A DNA stretch of 64,000 nt, from contig OY754970.1 in the NCBI GenBank assembly GCA_963576475.1, positions 26,709,091-26,773,090 of the forward strand, written 5' to 3'. The stretch is from Molanna angustata (Eukaryota; Arthropoda; Insecta; Trichoptera; Molannidae). The stretch's first letter is position 1, and each line of letters starts with the position of its first letter. The translations under genes and the position numbers were made by a program. Under the pieces are notes generated by a model that ran no database searches, was not told the DNA's origin, and was given only the letters and a program-made list of their open reading frames with translations. Positions 10,546-22,004 of the stretch are shown piece by piece.

Positions 10546-10861
10546 CATAGAATTTAATGACGTAAATATATTTTGTATTTTATAATAACAACGCATTAAT
10601 CCCAAAATTAATGCATAGTCCATTTCTATAGACTTCAATTTGTTGTCCCACTTAGATATACTATGGATTACTACGGATGTTATAACTATATGCTACCAAG
10701 TACGGATTACATGAACAGTTTTTCCAGTATTTTAACTATCGACAATGCTCGCTTTATCGTGATTCAAGAGTAAAGCTGGAAACAAATGATTCATTTATCT
10801 ATCAGTTAATCAATACAACAAATTATTAAGTCTATCTGGGTACATCAATAACTTTGATAAA

Positions 10862-11831
10862 CTAGTTGTATGTAACACATGAGATCCAACTGTCGATGGC
10901 TATAGTATGTGTAGTTGAAGAATACAATGTACGTACCAAACTATAAACCCTTAAATCCAAATTATTGAATATTTTAAAATATTTTGTTTCTATACAAAAC
11001 ATGTATGTATGTCAGAATAGGATAGTATGGATGTCAGTTCTTTTTTCCTACCCGGAATATGAAAACAGCTTGATGCTTTATATGTATGGGTATTAAATAT
11101 TAAAAGATCGAGTCTTTGTAGATATTGTGTATTTTGCCATACAAATTGTATGAAACGGTGTCGTTACTAAATTAATTTTTTAGAAAGATTATTAAAAGAA
11201 ATTTGAGATGGAGGTATTACTTTAATATATAATATGTACCTACCTACTTTTTATAGAAAATTAAATTATCTAGATGGCGTGTTTCGGCATTTTTCGATAT
11301 TTAAACAAAATGTAAATTTATGCAGTTCAACATATAAATTTGTCAAAAAAAAGTTTTCTTACTAAAAAAGTTTCAGAAACACTGGAACTTCTGCATAATA
11401 ATGAATTTGAGGTATTGCTATAATTGTCTATATTTTAACAATTTTTTTGGCTTTTATGGTTTTTGAGATACCTATATGGAAAAATGGAATAAAATTACTA
11501 TATAAAAATAAATGAAAAAAACCCTGACTGGTACAAAACTTCAATTTTGAGGATTAAGGTTTCGCAGGCCTCATTTTTATTTTAATTTCTGATATGTTAT
11601 GCTCTGTAAATCAAGCGGATCAAAAGTTATAAGGGACACACACATTGACAAACAGAAAACAAATAAAATGTTCTACTTCGAATTCTGAACTCATCCATAT
11701 ATGCCGCGAAGCCTTTATGTAATTGTTATTTGGATGCAAAAAGTCCACTGCCCCATACAAAATTTTCCTTTGGCTTAATACTGACGATTCATTAAGAGAA
11801 AGAAATTCTCTTGAACAAATCAAGAGTTGGA
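10862..11831 (-). mobile_element. Helitron-like element (family H), copy 5, diverged
   Basis: The 3' end (CTAG at 10862-10865, TACATACAACTAG region) and the 5' end TCCAACTCTTGAT at 11831 are both present. It is 970 bp and clearly more diverged than the copies at 497 and 48887. The microsatellite is collapsed to ACACACAC. Host A precedes TC and host T follows CTAG. Confidence 0.75.
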
Positions 11832-11950
11832 TTTTTTATGATAGCTAGTAGGTACATGTAGCCATCTACAATAAATGGATCTTGTTTCACCGTTCATTGC
11901 TTATGTATACTTTTTAAAATTTTATCACTGATACTGTAGAATTCCGTGTC

Positions 11951-12437
11951 TTTAAGTTTCTGATTTAAGTTCCACAAAGATTATATGATTTGAGTTCCAC
12001 AAAGCTTAGATGATTTAAGTTCCATAAAAGTTACTTGATTTAAGTTCCATAAAGGTTACTTGATTTAAGTTCCATAAAGGTTACTTGATTTAAGTTCCAT
12101 AAAGGTTACTTGATTTATGTTCCATAAAGGTTACTTGATTTAAGTTCCATAAAGGTTACTTGATTTAAGTTCCACAAGGTTACATGATTTAAGTTCCACA
12201 AGGTTACATGATTTAAGTTCCACAAGGTTACATGATTTAAGTTCCATAAAGGTAACTTGAATTAAGTTCCATAAAGGTTACTTGATTTAAGTTCCATAAA
12301 GGTTACTTGATTTATGTTCCATAAAGGTTACTTGATTTAAGTTCCATAAAGGTTACTTGATTTAAGTTCCACAAGGTTACATGATTTAAGTTCCACAAGG
12401 TTACATGATTTAAGTTCCATAAAGGTAACTTGAATTC
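11951..12437. repeat. 25-bp minisatellite, ~19 units, with higher-order structure
   Basis: The unit is TTAAGTTCCATAAAGGTTAC plus TTGAT. Variants include CACAAGGTTACATGAT (24 bp) and a TTATGTTCC form. The order of variants in 12110-12260 is largely repeated in 12310-12437, so multi-unit blocks were duplicated. No coding potential. Confidence 0.93.
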
Positions 12438-13204
12438 CAAAAATAACTAGAAACCTATATCAGTAAATTTGATTTCATACAACACCTATTTAGTTGTTCG
12501 CATTTACATAATTTTAATCCTTCAGCGGTGTATACGCAGACATCTTAATGAAATTTTTATTTTCGGGTATCGGGTTCTCGGGAAAATCAACGCATTAAAA
12601 AGAATTCTGTATCGTTGTGAAATTTGAAGATGCTTATAGTCCTGATTTAATGCGATTACATCTGGTGCGGGTGATTCCACAGACACCACAAGGAGATAAG
12701 AAATAAGAAAAGAAGGGGAAAGAGGAGGAGAAGAAAGAGAGATAGAGAGTGCAATATTGTCTGAGTGCTCACGCTTCAGTGCTCCCCGACCCTGCACTCC
12801 TCACTCGCTCCCCCTGTTATTACTTTACGACCCATGCGGGGGTGACTTAAGTCCTTCTTCATGAAACATAAATGTTATTACGTGGAGTTCAGCCCTGTAT
12901 CGGGGAGTAGAATCCTGCCAAATACGACTGTCAACATCACATAATAATAATAGCTTTATACTTTTTTGTGGAAAATGTAAGGTCTTGGCCTGTCGTGAAC
13001 GCCGTCGGAGGGATGATTATCTTTCTATTATAAGATTTTTATCACGATTTGAATCTTTGGCCTGGTTTTTTTATCTATTTTAATACTGGCTCATCTTTCT
13101 GTGCTGTGTAATACTTAGTTCTTTTGTTGTTGAAAATAAATAGATTTCGTGAAATATGTCTAAAAGCAGTTCGTGAGATCTTGCAAAAAATGTGTTGGCA
13201 CAAG
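12438..13204. other. Unassigned sequence with a polypurine tract
   Basis: No gene is supported. A purine-rich AAGAAGGGGAAAGAGGAGGA run covers about 12700-12750. The flanking 12780-12850 is GC-richer than its surroundings. Confidence 0.4.
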
Positions 13205-13380
13205 ATATGTCCTATTCCGATTATTCTAAATCTATCCGCCTGAGTTTTAGTATATGAGAAATGTTAAAAAGTTGACTATTTATACGGGACTCATTACGTC
13301 ACTCCGCGCGGATAAAATCCTTTTATCCACGGTTGATTTAGACATTTTCGTACTCTGAAACGAATCAGAATAGGACATAT
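13205..13380. mobile_element. MITE, ATATGTCCTATTC terminal repeats (family M1)
   Basis: The ends read inward as ATATGTCCTATTCCGATT and ATATGTCCTATTCTGATT. The body contains GGACTCATTACGTCACTCCG, CGCGGATAAAATCC and TATCCACGGTTGATT. A related, oppositely oriented copy lies at 62619-62808 and a partial one at 62996-63095. Confidence 0.75.
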
Positions 13381-13616
13381 TAGGAATGACTTCCACGATA
13401 TTCTTTATCACACCTGATTTTTATTTTACATTATTTCTCAGGATTCATTCTTGCAAAAAATACATTGACAACTGATATGGGCTAAGAAAATTCCAATATA
13501 TGTAGGTGTATAACATGATATATTTATTGGAGGTTTATTTACATACTTGGTATAAGAATTCCACTACAAAAAACTTGAATTTCAAACTGAAACAAAACAT
13601 AATTGTTTATTTTCAG

Positions 13617-13727
13617 ACAATCCTGCTCGGGGACAGTGGAGTTGGCAAAACTTCCTTGCTGGTCCAGTTTGAGACTGGAAAGTTTCAGTCTGGCAACTTC
13701 TCCGCTACAGTTGGTATCGGCTTCACT
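13617..13727 (+). CDS. Rab26: Rab26-like small GTPase, P-loop/switch I exon
   Basis: The acceptor is TTGTTTATTTTCAG (AG at 13615-13616) and the donor ACT|GTGAGT (GT at 13728). The 111 bases encode 37 residues in phase 0, numbered 58-94 if joined to the exon at 5326. TILLGDSGVGKTS is the first beta-strand plus the P-loop (GxxxxGK[ST]) that binds GTP phosphates; Lys68 and Thr69 are the canonical residues. FSATVGIGFT carries the switch I Thr (Thr88) that coordinates magnesium. Most Rabs have IGIDF here; VGI followed by a non-Asp residue, together with the GxF-x-SATVG pattern, favours insect Rab26 over other Rabs. Rab26 is a secretory/synaptic-vesicle Rab. The following exons (switch II, NKxD, SAK, prenylated tail) were not found. 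Confidence 0.9.
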
Positions 13728-14046
13728 GTGAGTCTTCTTACATCATTGACTGACATCCTCTATCATGATATGTAAATACATCATCAATTAGTTGCTTTGC
13801 TTTAAATCATTTTGCTGCTTATTTTTTCGGGTTCGCTGTCGTTATTTTTTGGAGCATGTTAATTCAAGACTTACGTACTGTTCTTTTGCTTTGATAGTAT
13901 GCAGCTGTGTTGTTTCGAAGCCCTCTGGATTCGTTCGTTTCCTCTTAGACAGGCCGAAAGGTCGGATAAAAAATGGCCGATGCATGAGTTGTAGGTATAA
14001 AATTTGACAGCTATCATTATTGACGATTAATCGCTTTTCACTCATT

Positions 14047-14470
14047 TAAATTTATTTATTTATTTATATATATAAGTTGCACAAATTTTACATTCATACT
14101 AGTAGTTTAAAAAAAGATTACACAAGATTAAGAAGTAAAGTTTTAGATTAAATAAAATAAATGAATTAGGAGAAATGAAATAGTTATAGGAAATAAAACT
14201 AAAAGTCAATAAGTCAGATGTTAAGGGTGGACAATCCCCTCAGCATAGAGCCTGCCCGAAGAAATCAGCTATTTTTTGTAAGGATTTTAAAGGAATTGTG
14301 ATGTGGTCTTTTCTTTATGTTATTGTCTAGTTTATCAAATATACGTGGGGCAATAAATTTAAACTGTCTTTGTCCAAATAAATGAGGTCTTCATAATTGG
14401 CACAGTATAGTTAATGTTATTTGCATGTCTAGTGGTTCGTGTTTGTTGGAATAGGTACAATTCGTTTACA
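14047..14470 (-). mobile_element. Non-LTR retrotransposon 3' end, decayed
   Basis: On the minus strand, frames broken by one frameshift read TRHANNINYTVPIMKTSF and FGQRQFKFIAPRIFDKLDNN ending ...FKILTKNS-stop, the look of a LINE reverse transcriptase C-terminus. It is followed by a 3' UTR and an (AAAT)n tail (TTTATTTATTTATTTA on + at 14047). Confidence 0.65.
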
Positions 14471-15299
14471 AACTATAGATCAAAACACAAATCCACTAAA
14501 ACAATTCAATAAAGGATGAAAATATAAACACAATTATGATTATAAATAAAAACTTCAACGAAAAATTATAGGAGCCATTAAACAAAATAAAAGACTAACT
14601 TATTAACGTATCAAAATAAATGAATATAATGTGTACCTATAATACTATAAACTAAAATAACCATGAAAATGTAATTAATTAAGTTCATGTCGAATAACTT
14701 AATAATTTCACAATGCATTTATATGGTTTAAAATTAATAAATAAATGGTAGAAAAACGATAATATTTTGTACTTACTGACATTTTAAAAACTACACAAAG
14801 AGGCGATACTAACCGAAAACTTATTTAAATGCAAGAATTACAGGACTGATACGAAATCATTCGGCTTAAACGTCGGCTATATTGGAAATCATAGGTACCC
14901 CTATTGTACATTACGGTATGAGAAAAACAGCAAATAATCCAGAGGGCGCTGGTTGTTATACAATAAAACTATTTGATCCATAGTTATGATTGCAATAAGT
15001 GTTTTACTAGACATTTTGAAATTGTTTGTTAAATTATTAGAATTATTTTTGTGGTGTATGTATATTTGTAATTTTGGAAAGAGTTAAGTCCAATCATGTT
15101 CAGATAAGTATTTATCTATATATATTCTAGTTGGCATTGTGTTTCTTTAATTTTTTTCATTTATTTAAAGACATTTCATCCAATATTCTTCAATTTTAAC
15201 TGTAAATTTATTCGTTTCATCAAACGTGAAATTTGAATTAAGTAAAGTATTGCATTTTGCTTTATAAACGTCCGCAGCCAAATTATATAAAAAAATACT
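14471..15299. other. Unassigned AT-rich intronic sequence
   Basis: No gene, repeat array or convincing element is seen. Confidence 0.4.
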
Positions 15300-15770
15300 A
15301 AACCACATAATTTCCCTGTTTAGGGTAGGCAGAGAGAACCGAACGCGAAAATCCTTTCTTCTAACATACATTTTTCGTTTCATTATCGTCCACGCATCGT
15401 CTCATACAAGCTCTTCTATTACCTACATTTAATTATAAAGTTTCCATGTCTTAAAATTCCATTTATGTGATCGTGCCAACTTTTCCTTGGCTGACCTCTA
15501 CTTTTCGTTCCTCTTTTATCAGCCTTATATACATTTTTTGTCAGACCGTCATCACTCATTCTTTCTATGTGACCAAACCACCTCAGTGAATTTATTTTCA
15601 TCTAACTTTATTTTCATATCTTTCAATCAAACAATATCCTCATTTCTTAGTCTATCATACATCGTTTTACCACAAATTCGTCTTCAATCACGTTGATTTT
15701 ACCTTAATGCGTCTTCATCTATGTCAATGTCTCATTAGCATACATTAGAGTCGGTACGGTTATAAAAAAT
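15300..15770 (-). mobile_element. RTE-type LINE, C-terminal fragment
   Basis: The minus strand encodes INSLRWFGHIERMSDDGL and RGTKSRGQPRKSWHDHINGI, the Arg-rich tail typical of insect RTE-like endonuclease-reverse transcriptases. The upstream part (to ~15770) is frame-broken. Confidence 0.7.
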
Positions 15771-16378
15771 ACAACACAAAATACTTGTGAAGATTGTCAT
15801 TTGAATAATTAAGAAAATGAATTTGTTAATAATTTATAACGATTGTACACAATATACTTCCCATTATTCTTCTTTATATGTCTTTTCTTTTTCATCTTTA
15901 CAAGTATTGCCTAGGTTCTTTTGTCTTTATCTATTTATTTGTATCAAATACAACCCAACCTTTACATAATAGGTATATCTATATCAGGTAGATATATTCT
16001 TAGTTAGATAGCTTTATAATAACTTGAGGAGTGACGCGAAGAACATTTTAAAATTCTTTGAACATTTTCAAATGGATCTTAGCTCAACTTTTTGTCATTT
16101 TTTATTGGAAAATTTCTCTCAAGAGTTTCGTAAAATTAATGGAAGGGGATAATGTTATTGTAAATATTCAGGTCGGAGGGAAAATATCTCGAGTTTATGC
16201 AAAACACTGATCCGAAGATAATATCCACGCTCTTTAATACGAAGGAAGAGAGATTGACTACCTTAACCAGCAGTCAACTTGTAGCAGGGGCGAGCCTAAA
16301 ACCTTCGGACTAGGCAAACCCTGATAGAAAATTAGGAAATGTGGAAAATTTAATGTTTTTTTAGCATCGCTGTTCATT
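15771..16378. other. Unassigned AT-rich intronic sequence
   Basis: No supported feature apart from short GTA/GTAG runs. Confidence 0.4.
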
Positions 16379-16439
16379 TCAGTGGCCATGAAAAATATTT
16401 TTAAATTCACATTTCAAAATAATAGTTACATTTCTGACC

Positions 16440-16700
16440 CTGTAAAGCATCGTATCTGTATCATCATCATCAGTGGCTCCACAGCCCAGGATGGGCCTTG
16501 GCCTCCTCAAGGAATCGTCTCCATTGCATTGCTTATCAATGGCCTTTTCTCTCCAATTCCGCACACCGGCAATCTGAAGGTCCCTCTCGACTCTATCCAT
16601 CCATCGCAGTTTCGGCTTTGCCACACCCCTTCTTCCCTCCGGACGCGTTGTGAGGAGTCTTTTTGGTGTCTATCTATATACGGTCCAATTTTTAATCTTG
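16440..16700 (-). mobile_element. RTE-type LINE, C-terminal fragment with GAT tail
   Basis: The minus strand reads KPKLRWMDRVERDLQIAGVRNWREKAID and ends in a GATGATGATGATAC tail, the 3' structure also seen at 17461. The upstream RVRREEGVWQSRNCDGW is in another frame. Confidence 0.72.
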
Positions 16701-17210
16701 TGGTATGGTTGCAATAAAATAAATTAAAAATATTATTTCTTGAATTTCTTAACATAATATTCATAGGCAAGCCAAGATTTTCGGCTTCTATAAGCAATTC
16801 CGCTACTGAGTCTTGTAGGTATCATCAAAGTCGACGGATTTTGAGAAAATAAGAATACTTAGACTTCAAGATGTTTTGACTCGATTTCCTCGACTGAATT
16901 TTTTTTTCTAAGTAAGATGAGAACGAGTGGGTTGTGGCTAACACTAAACTTTCCACTAATGAGTAGTGTAACATTTCGGATCATTATTTTCTCTGCTGAG
17001 GATAAATTTATTTAGAGTTATTTTTCTCCCAATTATTATTTCTTTGGGCTGATAATAATGCTTAGTTGGTATAAATTACAATTTTGCAATCATCGAGAGG
17101 AATTCCGCTGTCACCTACCCCACTCCCTAGGAAACTTTTGAGAGCTTCAAGCTCTGTTCATCTCCGGAGCGGGTGCTCGTCGGTCGCACAAGGCATATTT
17201 CGTACCACTA

Positions 17211-17283
17211 TAATACATTTTAAATGGAGTAACACACCTGTATCACACGTATAAGTGTGAACAGCTCCATTTAAAATGTATTA
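17211..17283. repeat. 19-bp perfect inverted repeat
   Basis: TAATACATTTTAAATGGAG (17211-17229) is mirrored exactly at 17265-17283. The 35-base loop contains a second small palindrome, CACACGTATAAGTGTG. It may be the core of a small MITE. Confidence 0.8.
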
Positions 17284-17460
17284 CCACTAGATCACACGAC
17301 ATTTTATCGTGCCCGACACACGACATGTGAGAACGGGCAGTTAATACATGTGATATTTTGAAATCAATTTGCCACTTGCGCAGTGCATAAAAGTGTTTAT
17401 GAATAAATAGGTATATTATCTTCCTTCCAGGTGATACAATTCCTCGCTTTTGTGCATTTT

Positions 17461-18066
17461 TATCATCATCATCACCAATGGCCCATCATGAGTCTTGGCC
17501 TCCTCAAGAACTTTCCGCCATTCCACTCGGTACATCGCCCGCACCTAGTTACACTGATTGCTTACAGTTCCTCTTTTACACCATCCGTCCACCCCAATTT
17601 GGATCCTCTCACGTTTCGCCTCCCGCCCGGTCGTGTGTTGAGAATCTTCTTCGGGGCCCGATCCTCCTCTAAGCGCTGGAGATGTCCCAACCATCTGAGG
17701 CGATAAGTTTTTATGTACTTCACTATGTTGGGCTCATTGTATATACATTCCAGCTCATGTTTATACCTTATCCTGCAAATTCTGTGAAAAAAGAAAGTTC
17801 TTTTTTCACAGAATTTGCAGGATCAACACCTTCCCATCCTTTCTGGTCTTTACCAGAAGCGCATTTTCGTCTCTTCTACTCAGACCCAGCACTCACCTCC
17901 GTACACAAGTATTGGTCGCAACAGCGTTTTATACAACAGTAACTTTGTGCTTCTTGTCAGCAAACGAGATTTAATGTGCTTGTGAATTCTAAAGTAGCAC
18001 TTATTTGATACAGCGATTCTCCTTTCTGCACTTGCTGTATACATAAATAAATATTTACGTTTATAT
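17461..18066 (-). mobile_element. RTE-type LINE, reverse-transcriptase C-terminal fragment
   Basis: On the minus strand from 18066: HIKSRLLTRSTKLLLYKTLL and RPILVYGGECWV, then a break, then IRYKHELECIYNEPNIVKYI, RLRWLGHLQRLEEDRAPKKI and a C-terminus ending at a GATGATGATGAT tail near 17461. It has stops and frame changes. A Helitron-like copy is inserted at its 5' side (18067) and a perfect palindrome lies inside it. Confidence 0.85.
17769..17822. repeat. 54-bp perfect palindrome inside RTE fragment
   Basis: The two 26-base arms, starting ATCCTGCAAATTCTGTGAAA, are exact reverse complements around the two bases AG. The arm nearest 17769 continues directly into the RTE reading frame (RIRYKHEL). 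Confidence 0.95.
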
Positions 18067-19243
18067 TCCAACTGTCGATTCGTTCATGACAATTCAATTC
18101 TCTGAATGAATCGACATTATTAAGCCAAGATGCGTGTACGAAGGAACATTTTGTATGGTGTAGTGGACTTTTTGCATGCTATTAACACCAACTAGAGGCC
18201 TCGCAGCATATATGTTCCCATACATAGATTTACTCAGAATTCGGAGTAGAACATTTTATGTGAGTTTTATGTGTCTGTGTGTGTGTCTGTCTGTCCCCCC
18301 CTTATAACTTTTGATCCGCTCAATTTACAGATCCCAAATTTTCAAAATATATAAATAGTTATAGGCCTACAAAACTTTTATTTATTTATTTATTTATTTA
18401 ATATTGCTTCTCGGGCAACTAACAGGTGCTATGTCAAATATTAATTTGACACGCACCCAATAACAAGTTGCCACATTCTGGAGACTTACGATATTAATCG
18501 TCTCACAGATCCAGACTGAAAACACAATTAAAAACTGTGTCTCCACCGGGAATCGAACCCTGGACCTTTGGATCAGCAGTCAGATACCCAACCAACTGAG
18601 CCACGGAGGCCGACAAACTTTTATACTCAGAATGGTGAATTTTTGTTTCAGTCAGGGGTTATCAACTTTTGAATTTTTGGTTTATTTTTGCATGTATCTC
18701 AGAAACCATAAAAGCGAGAACGCTGAATTTTTTTTTAAATTCCAGGGTTTCCCAAACATTTTTTATTAAGAAAAATATTTTTTTTATGATAAATTTATGA
18801 GTTTAACTGCCTATATTTCCATTTTTTTTTAAAATATCGAAAAAAGCCGAAACACCCCAACTAGAAAATTTAATTTTCTATAAAAAGTGTTAGGGTTGTA
18901 TTAGCATATCTCAAATTTTTTTAACAATTTTTATAAAAATTGAATTTAGTGACGACATTGCTTCATACAATTTGTATAGCAGTAACCTACACACAATATC
19001 TAAGAAGACTTAATAGTTTGATACTAATCTCCAAACATACATACCTACATACCATCATGCTGTTTTCATATTCTGGGTAGGATTAAAGAACTGACCTCCA
19101 TACTGTCCTATCTTGATATACATACCAACATGTGTTAAAATTTTCAATAATATGGATTTATGAGTTTATAGTTTGATTCTTATTTTTCAACTTTACATGC
19201 TATCGCTATTGACAGTTGGATCTCATGTGTTACATGCAACTAG
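18067..19243 (+). mobile_element. Helitron-like element (family H), copy 6, complete with SINE inserted
   Basis: The 5' end TCCAACTGTCGATTCG is at 18067. The 3' part has ATTGACAGTTGGA, the CATGTGTTACATG hairpin and CAACTAG ending at 19243, with host T next. The microsatellite is short (GTGTGTGTCTGTCTG). A SINE with a target duplication splits it at 18382-18614, so the uninterrupted element would be about 935 bp. Confidence 0.85.
18372..18624 (-). mobile_element. tRNA-derived SINE (family S1) with 10-bp target duplication
   Basis: AAACTTTTAT occurs at 18372-18381 and again at 18615-18624, flanking a 233-bp insert. On the minus strand the insert has TGGCTCAGTTGG (A box), GGTTCGATTCC (B box), a body with GATTAATATCGTAAG and TTAATATTTGACATAG, and an (AAAT)n tail. 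Uninterrupted family H copies lack the insert, confirming the boundaries. Confidence 0.93.
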
Positions 19244-19914
19244 TATAGAAGAATTTGTTTCATGACGTTTAGCAATTAAGGCATGTGTATCATGTATGTG
19301 TATCGATTAAAACCTAAAAATTCTTAAGATTATGTATGCGTTTTATTAATATCAACTTGTTGCAAAAATCGCAATGATTATTATATTGAGGGCGCCTGTG
19401 GCTATATTCTATCTGAGCTACCCCCAGTTTACAACGTCTTTTGACGTTTATTACTTGAACAGGGCTGGCTTTGGTTTTCTTTCTTTTTGATTATCTGTGA
19501 AAGTAAAATATTTAAGTACTTACCTACATACCAGTAAGTTATAAAATTACTTTTGATTTTAATTTTTATTATTTTTTTCTGAAAATAAAAAGTCCTGAAT
19601 TATGTTAATAATATAACGCCTACTTAGACACTACAAAGCATTTGTAAAAAAATCACATTTAAAATTTATGCTGACTGCAAACAATAATTTGAAAAAATAT
19701 TTTTTATTGTTATGTCTATATTGTTCTTTTTTATTCTGATTTATATTATTTTTTAATATTCAGGTTACTCGTGTATTCGTGTCATAGTTATTTATTGTGA
19801 CACAAGAACATTATTTAACTTTTATTTCTGTAGTTAAATAGTCCTAGAATTTAAAGAGTTATAAGTTACACGTACGGAACAACTTATACTGATAATGATC
19901 ACAAATTTACTAAC
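19244..19914. other. Unassigned AT-rich intronic sequence
   Basis: No gene or clear element is seen. Confidence 0.4.
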
Positions 19915-20568
19915 ATTTTAAGATATTTTGTTTTCTATATACCTATGTTTGTCAGGATAGGATAGTATGGAAGTCAGTATTTTTTTCCTACCTAGAATAT
20001 GAAAATAGCATCATGGTATGTATGTATGTTTTGAGATTAAGTATCAAACTATTGAGTGCCCGTAAATATTGTGTAGTGTATACTGCCTTACAAATTGTAT
20101 GAAACGATGACGTCACTAAATTCAATTTTGTTACAAGTTTGAGATGTACTACCTACTACAATGCTAATCTAGTTGGGGTGTTTCGAATTTTTTCGATATT
20201 TTTAAAAACTTTTCATAAAATTTTTTTTTTCTTATTAAATAATGTTTGTGATACTGGATCTTTAAAAAAAAAATTTGGGATGTTATATATTTCTATATTT
20301 GAACCAATTTTCAGCGTTCTAGCTTTTATGGTTTTTGAGATATATGGAAAATAAAGTAAAAATTTAGAAGTAATGATGGAAACAAAAATTCAAAATTCTG
20401 AGGATAAAAGTTTTGTAGGACTATAACCATCTATATAGAACATATATGCTGCGAATTCTCTAAGATGGTGTTTTTTGACTTCAATGTTGAAAAAACCGTG
20501 AATAATATACTGATACTTTTTCGATATGTTTAGAGAAATAAATTCTCTTGAGCAAATCGACAGTTGGA
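19915..20568 (-). mobile_element. Helitron-like element (family H), copy 7, 3'-truncated
   Basis: It has the family 5' end (TCCAACTGTCGAT at 20568) and the body back to the AAGATATTTTGTTTTCTATA block. It lacks the terminal ~80 bp with the hairpin and the CA microsatellite. Confidence 0.7.
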
Positions 20569-20734
20569 TTATTTTACTGTTTGTGAGAAAATATTTGTTT
20601 ATTTTAATGTAAGAAGCACGTATTTACACGTAGAAAATATATTTTCAAGTTGAATTTAAGTTAAATAGGTAGATATGATGATTATTTCGTTTAATTATAG
20701 GTAAGTACCTAATGTTTTTCCCAATTACAAGTAA

Positions 20735-20895
20735 GTTTTTTCTAAATAAACATCCTCATACAATCCCTAAATGAAGCATACTTATAAATACCTACTTGTG
20801 CTAAAAGGTGAACGAAATCGGTCGTGGCAGCATTCTAACTCGCGACCACTGGCACCAGTGACACCACCCATCTTATGTTTCATACATATTCGTGG
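20735..20895 (-). mobile_element. tRNA-derived SINE (family S2), diverged
   Basis: The minus strand reads GATGGGTGGTGTCACTGGTG, GTGGTCGCGAGTTAGAATGC, CGACCGATTTCGTTCACC. The tRNA-like head and B box (GAGTTAGAAT) are mutated. Confidence 0.6.
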
Positions 20896-20952
20896 CCATG
20901 GTTACGATCGAAACATCATACTAATATTTTTGTGTGTAACTTCCTATCTAAG

Positions 20953-21219
20953 AAGAAGGGCTTAAGTTATATCTATAATTCAAAGTAAAGACTTTTTGAT
21001 TCTACATTAATTTTATTCTGCGCGATAGGCCTATTTCGCCTTGTTAGGACATTAACTAATCATAAGCTAGTTAATGCCCTAACAAGGCGAAATAGGCCTA
21101 TCGCGCAGAATAAAATTAATGTAGAATCAAAAAGTCTTTACTTTGAATTATAGATATAACTTATAATGGAATTCTACCAAATAAAAACTTCGTCGATAGT
21201 TAAGAAGGGCTTAACTTAT
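20953..21219. repeat. Long inverted repeat, 96-bp arms, 9-bp loop
   Basis: Arms 20963-21058 and 21068-21163 are reverse complements with one mismatch (A at 21049 against the complement of C at 21077). Each arm contains CTGCGCGATAGGCCTATTTC. The hairpin is flanked by the direct repeat AAGAAGGGCTTAAGTTAT / AAGAAGGGCTTAACTTAT (20953-20970 and 21202-21219, one mismatch). No ORF of note. Confidence 0.95.
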
Positions 21220-22004
21220 AAAGAAATTGATTAATTTATTTATTTACGAGTTATCTGAATTTTTATTTCCTTATCTCATAAAGGATTTTTTTGAAAACTA
21301 TGTACCTACATGGAATTCATTCAAGATGTAAGGGAAGAGACGGAGGGGACTGATTTTCGGTAATTCACAAATTCTGGAGGTTTAACAGACAATTTTAAAA
21401 AACAGCGTTTTGTATTTCTTCGAATTCGCCACTCAGGTGACATATCATTTTGTTGTTGTTTACTTGGTCTGGATCTAAGTAGATAAATCCAGAGATGTAA
21501 TGGATGGTTCAGTAAAAGCAGTAGGTATTGAAATTACAGAAGTATATTTGATACCTATACTACTCGTTCTGGTGTTTGTCTGAAATCAGTTCTGTTCAAC
21601 GTTAACAAACGCAGGTCTCTTGGCCCCTTGCAACAAATAAGGGGAGTTTAATATTATGTAAGGGGAGGGGTTATGTTCACACATTACACTTGTCTATTGT
21701 TTTTATTGGTACACTGATATAATGTAATTATCTACTTGAAGAGATTTTTTTATTCGTGTAATTAACCCATTAACTTACATTCTGTGAACGAAACAACGTT
21801 AAACTTTATGTATAATAGGTAGGTATATAGGTAATATTTAGTTTTCTGCGTATGTAAAGTTTCAACAATACTTCTTCACTTCACTAGATACTATGTACGT
21901 ACCTAGTACAGCAATGGAATGTTGTGATTTGCAATTATACCTATATTGAAAAATGTTTAATTGCAGGTAAACAATAGATGGCGTTACAAAAAAGGTTTTT
22001 CCGT
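21220..22004. other. Unassigned AT-rich intronic sequence
   Basis: No gene or convincing element is seen. It is mostly single-copy within this window. Confidence 0.4.

Larger units (their letters stand above)
5497..13616 (+). other. Rab26: Rab26 intron between the two visible coding exons (8120 bp)
   Basis: Bounded by GTTAGT at 5497 and TTTATTTTCAG ending at 13616, phase 0 on both sides. It is filled by a mariner, several MITEs, LINE tails, a Helitron-like copy and a minisatellite, each listed separately. I saw no in-phase conserved exon inside, but a short one cannot be excluded by eye. Confidence 0.75.

Noticed and set aside
11951..12437. Possible CRISPR-like array of regularly spaced repeats
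   Set aside because: The units are contiguous 24-25-bp tandem repeats with no unique spacers and no cas genes, in a eukaryotic intron.
13506..13775. Whole 89-aa frame around the P-loop as one exon
   Set aside because: The first ~37 and last ~15 residues are intronic. Acceptor CAG at 13616 and donor GTGAGT at 13728 bound the conserved part exactly.
16382..16717. + strand 111-aa ORF over the RTE fragment (also at 17431, 23389 and 34254)
   Set aside because: It is antisense to clear LINE C-terminal coding on the minus strand.
18545..18614. Candidate tRNA gene (A and B boxes; likewise at 22490, 25516, 32740, 47230 and 63840)
   Set aside because: Each is followed by a shared non-tRNA body and A/T-rich tail and lacks a clean cloverleaf, so these are SINE heads.
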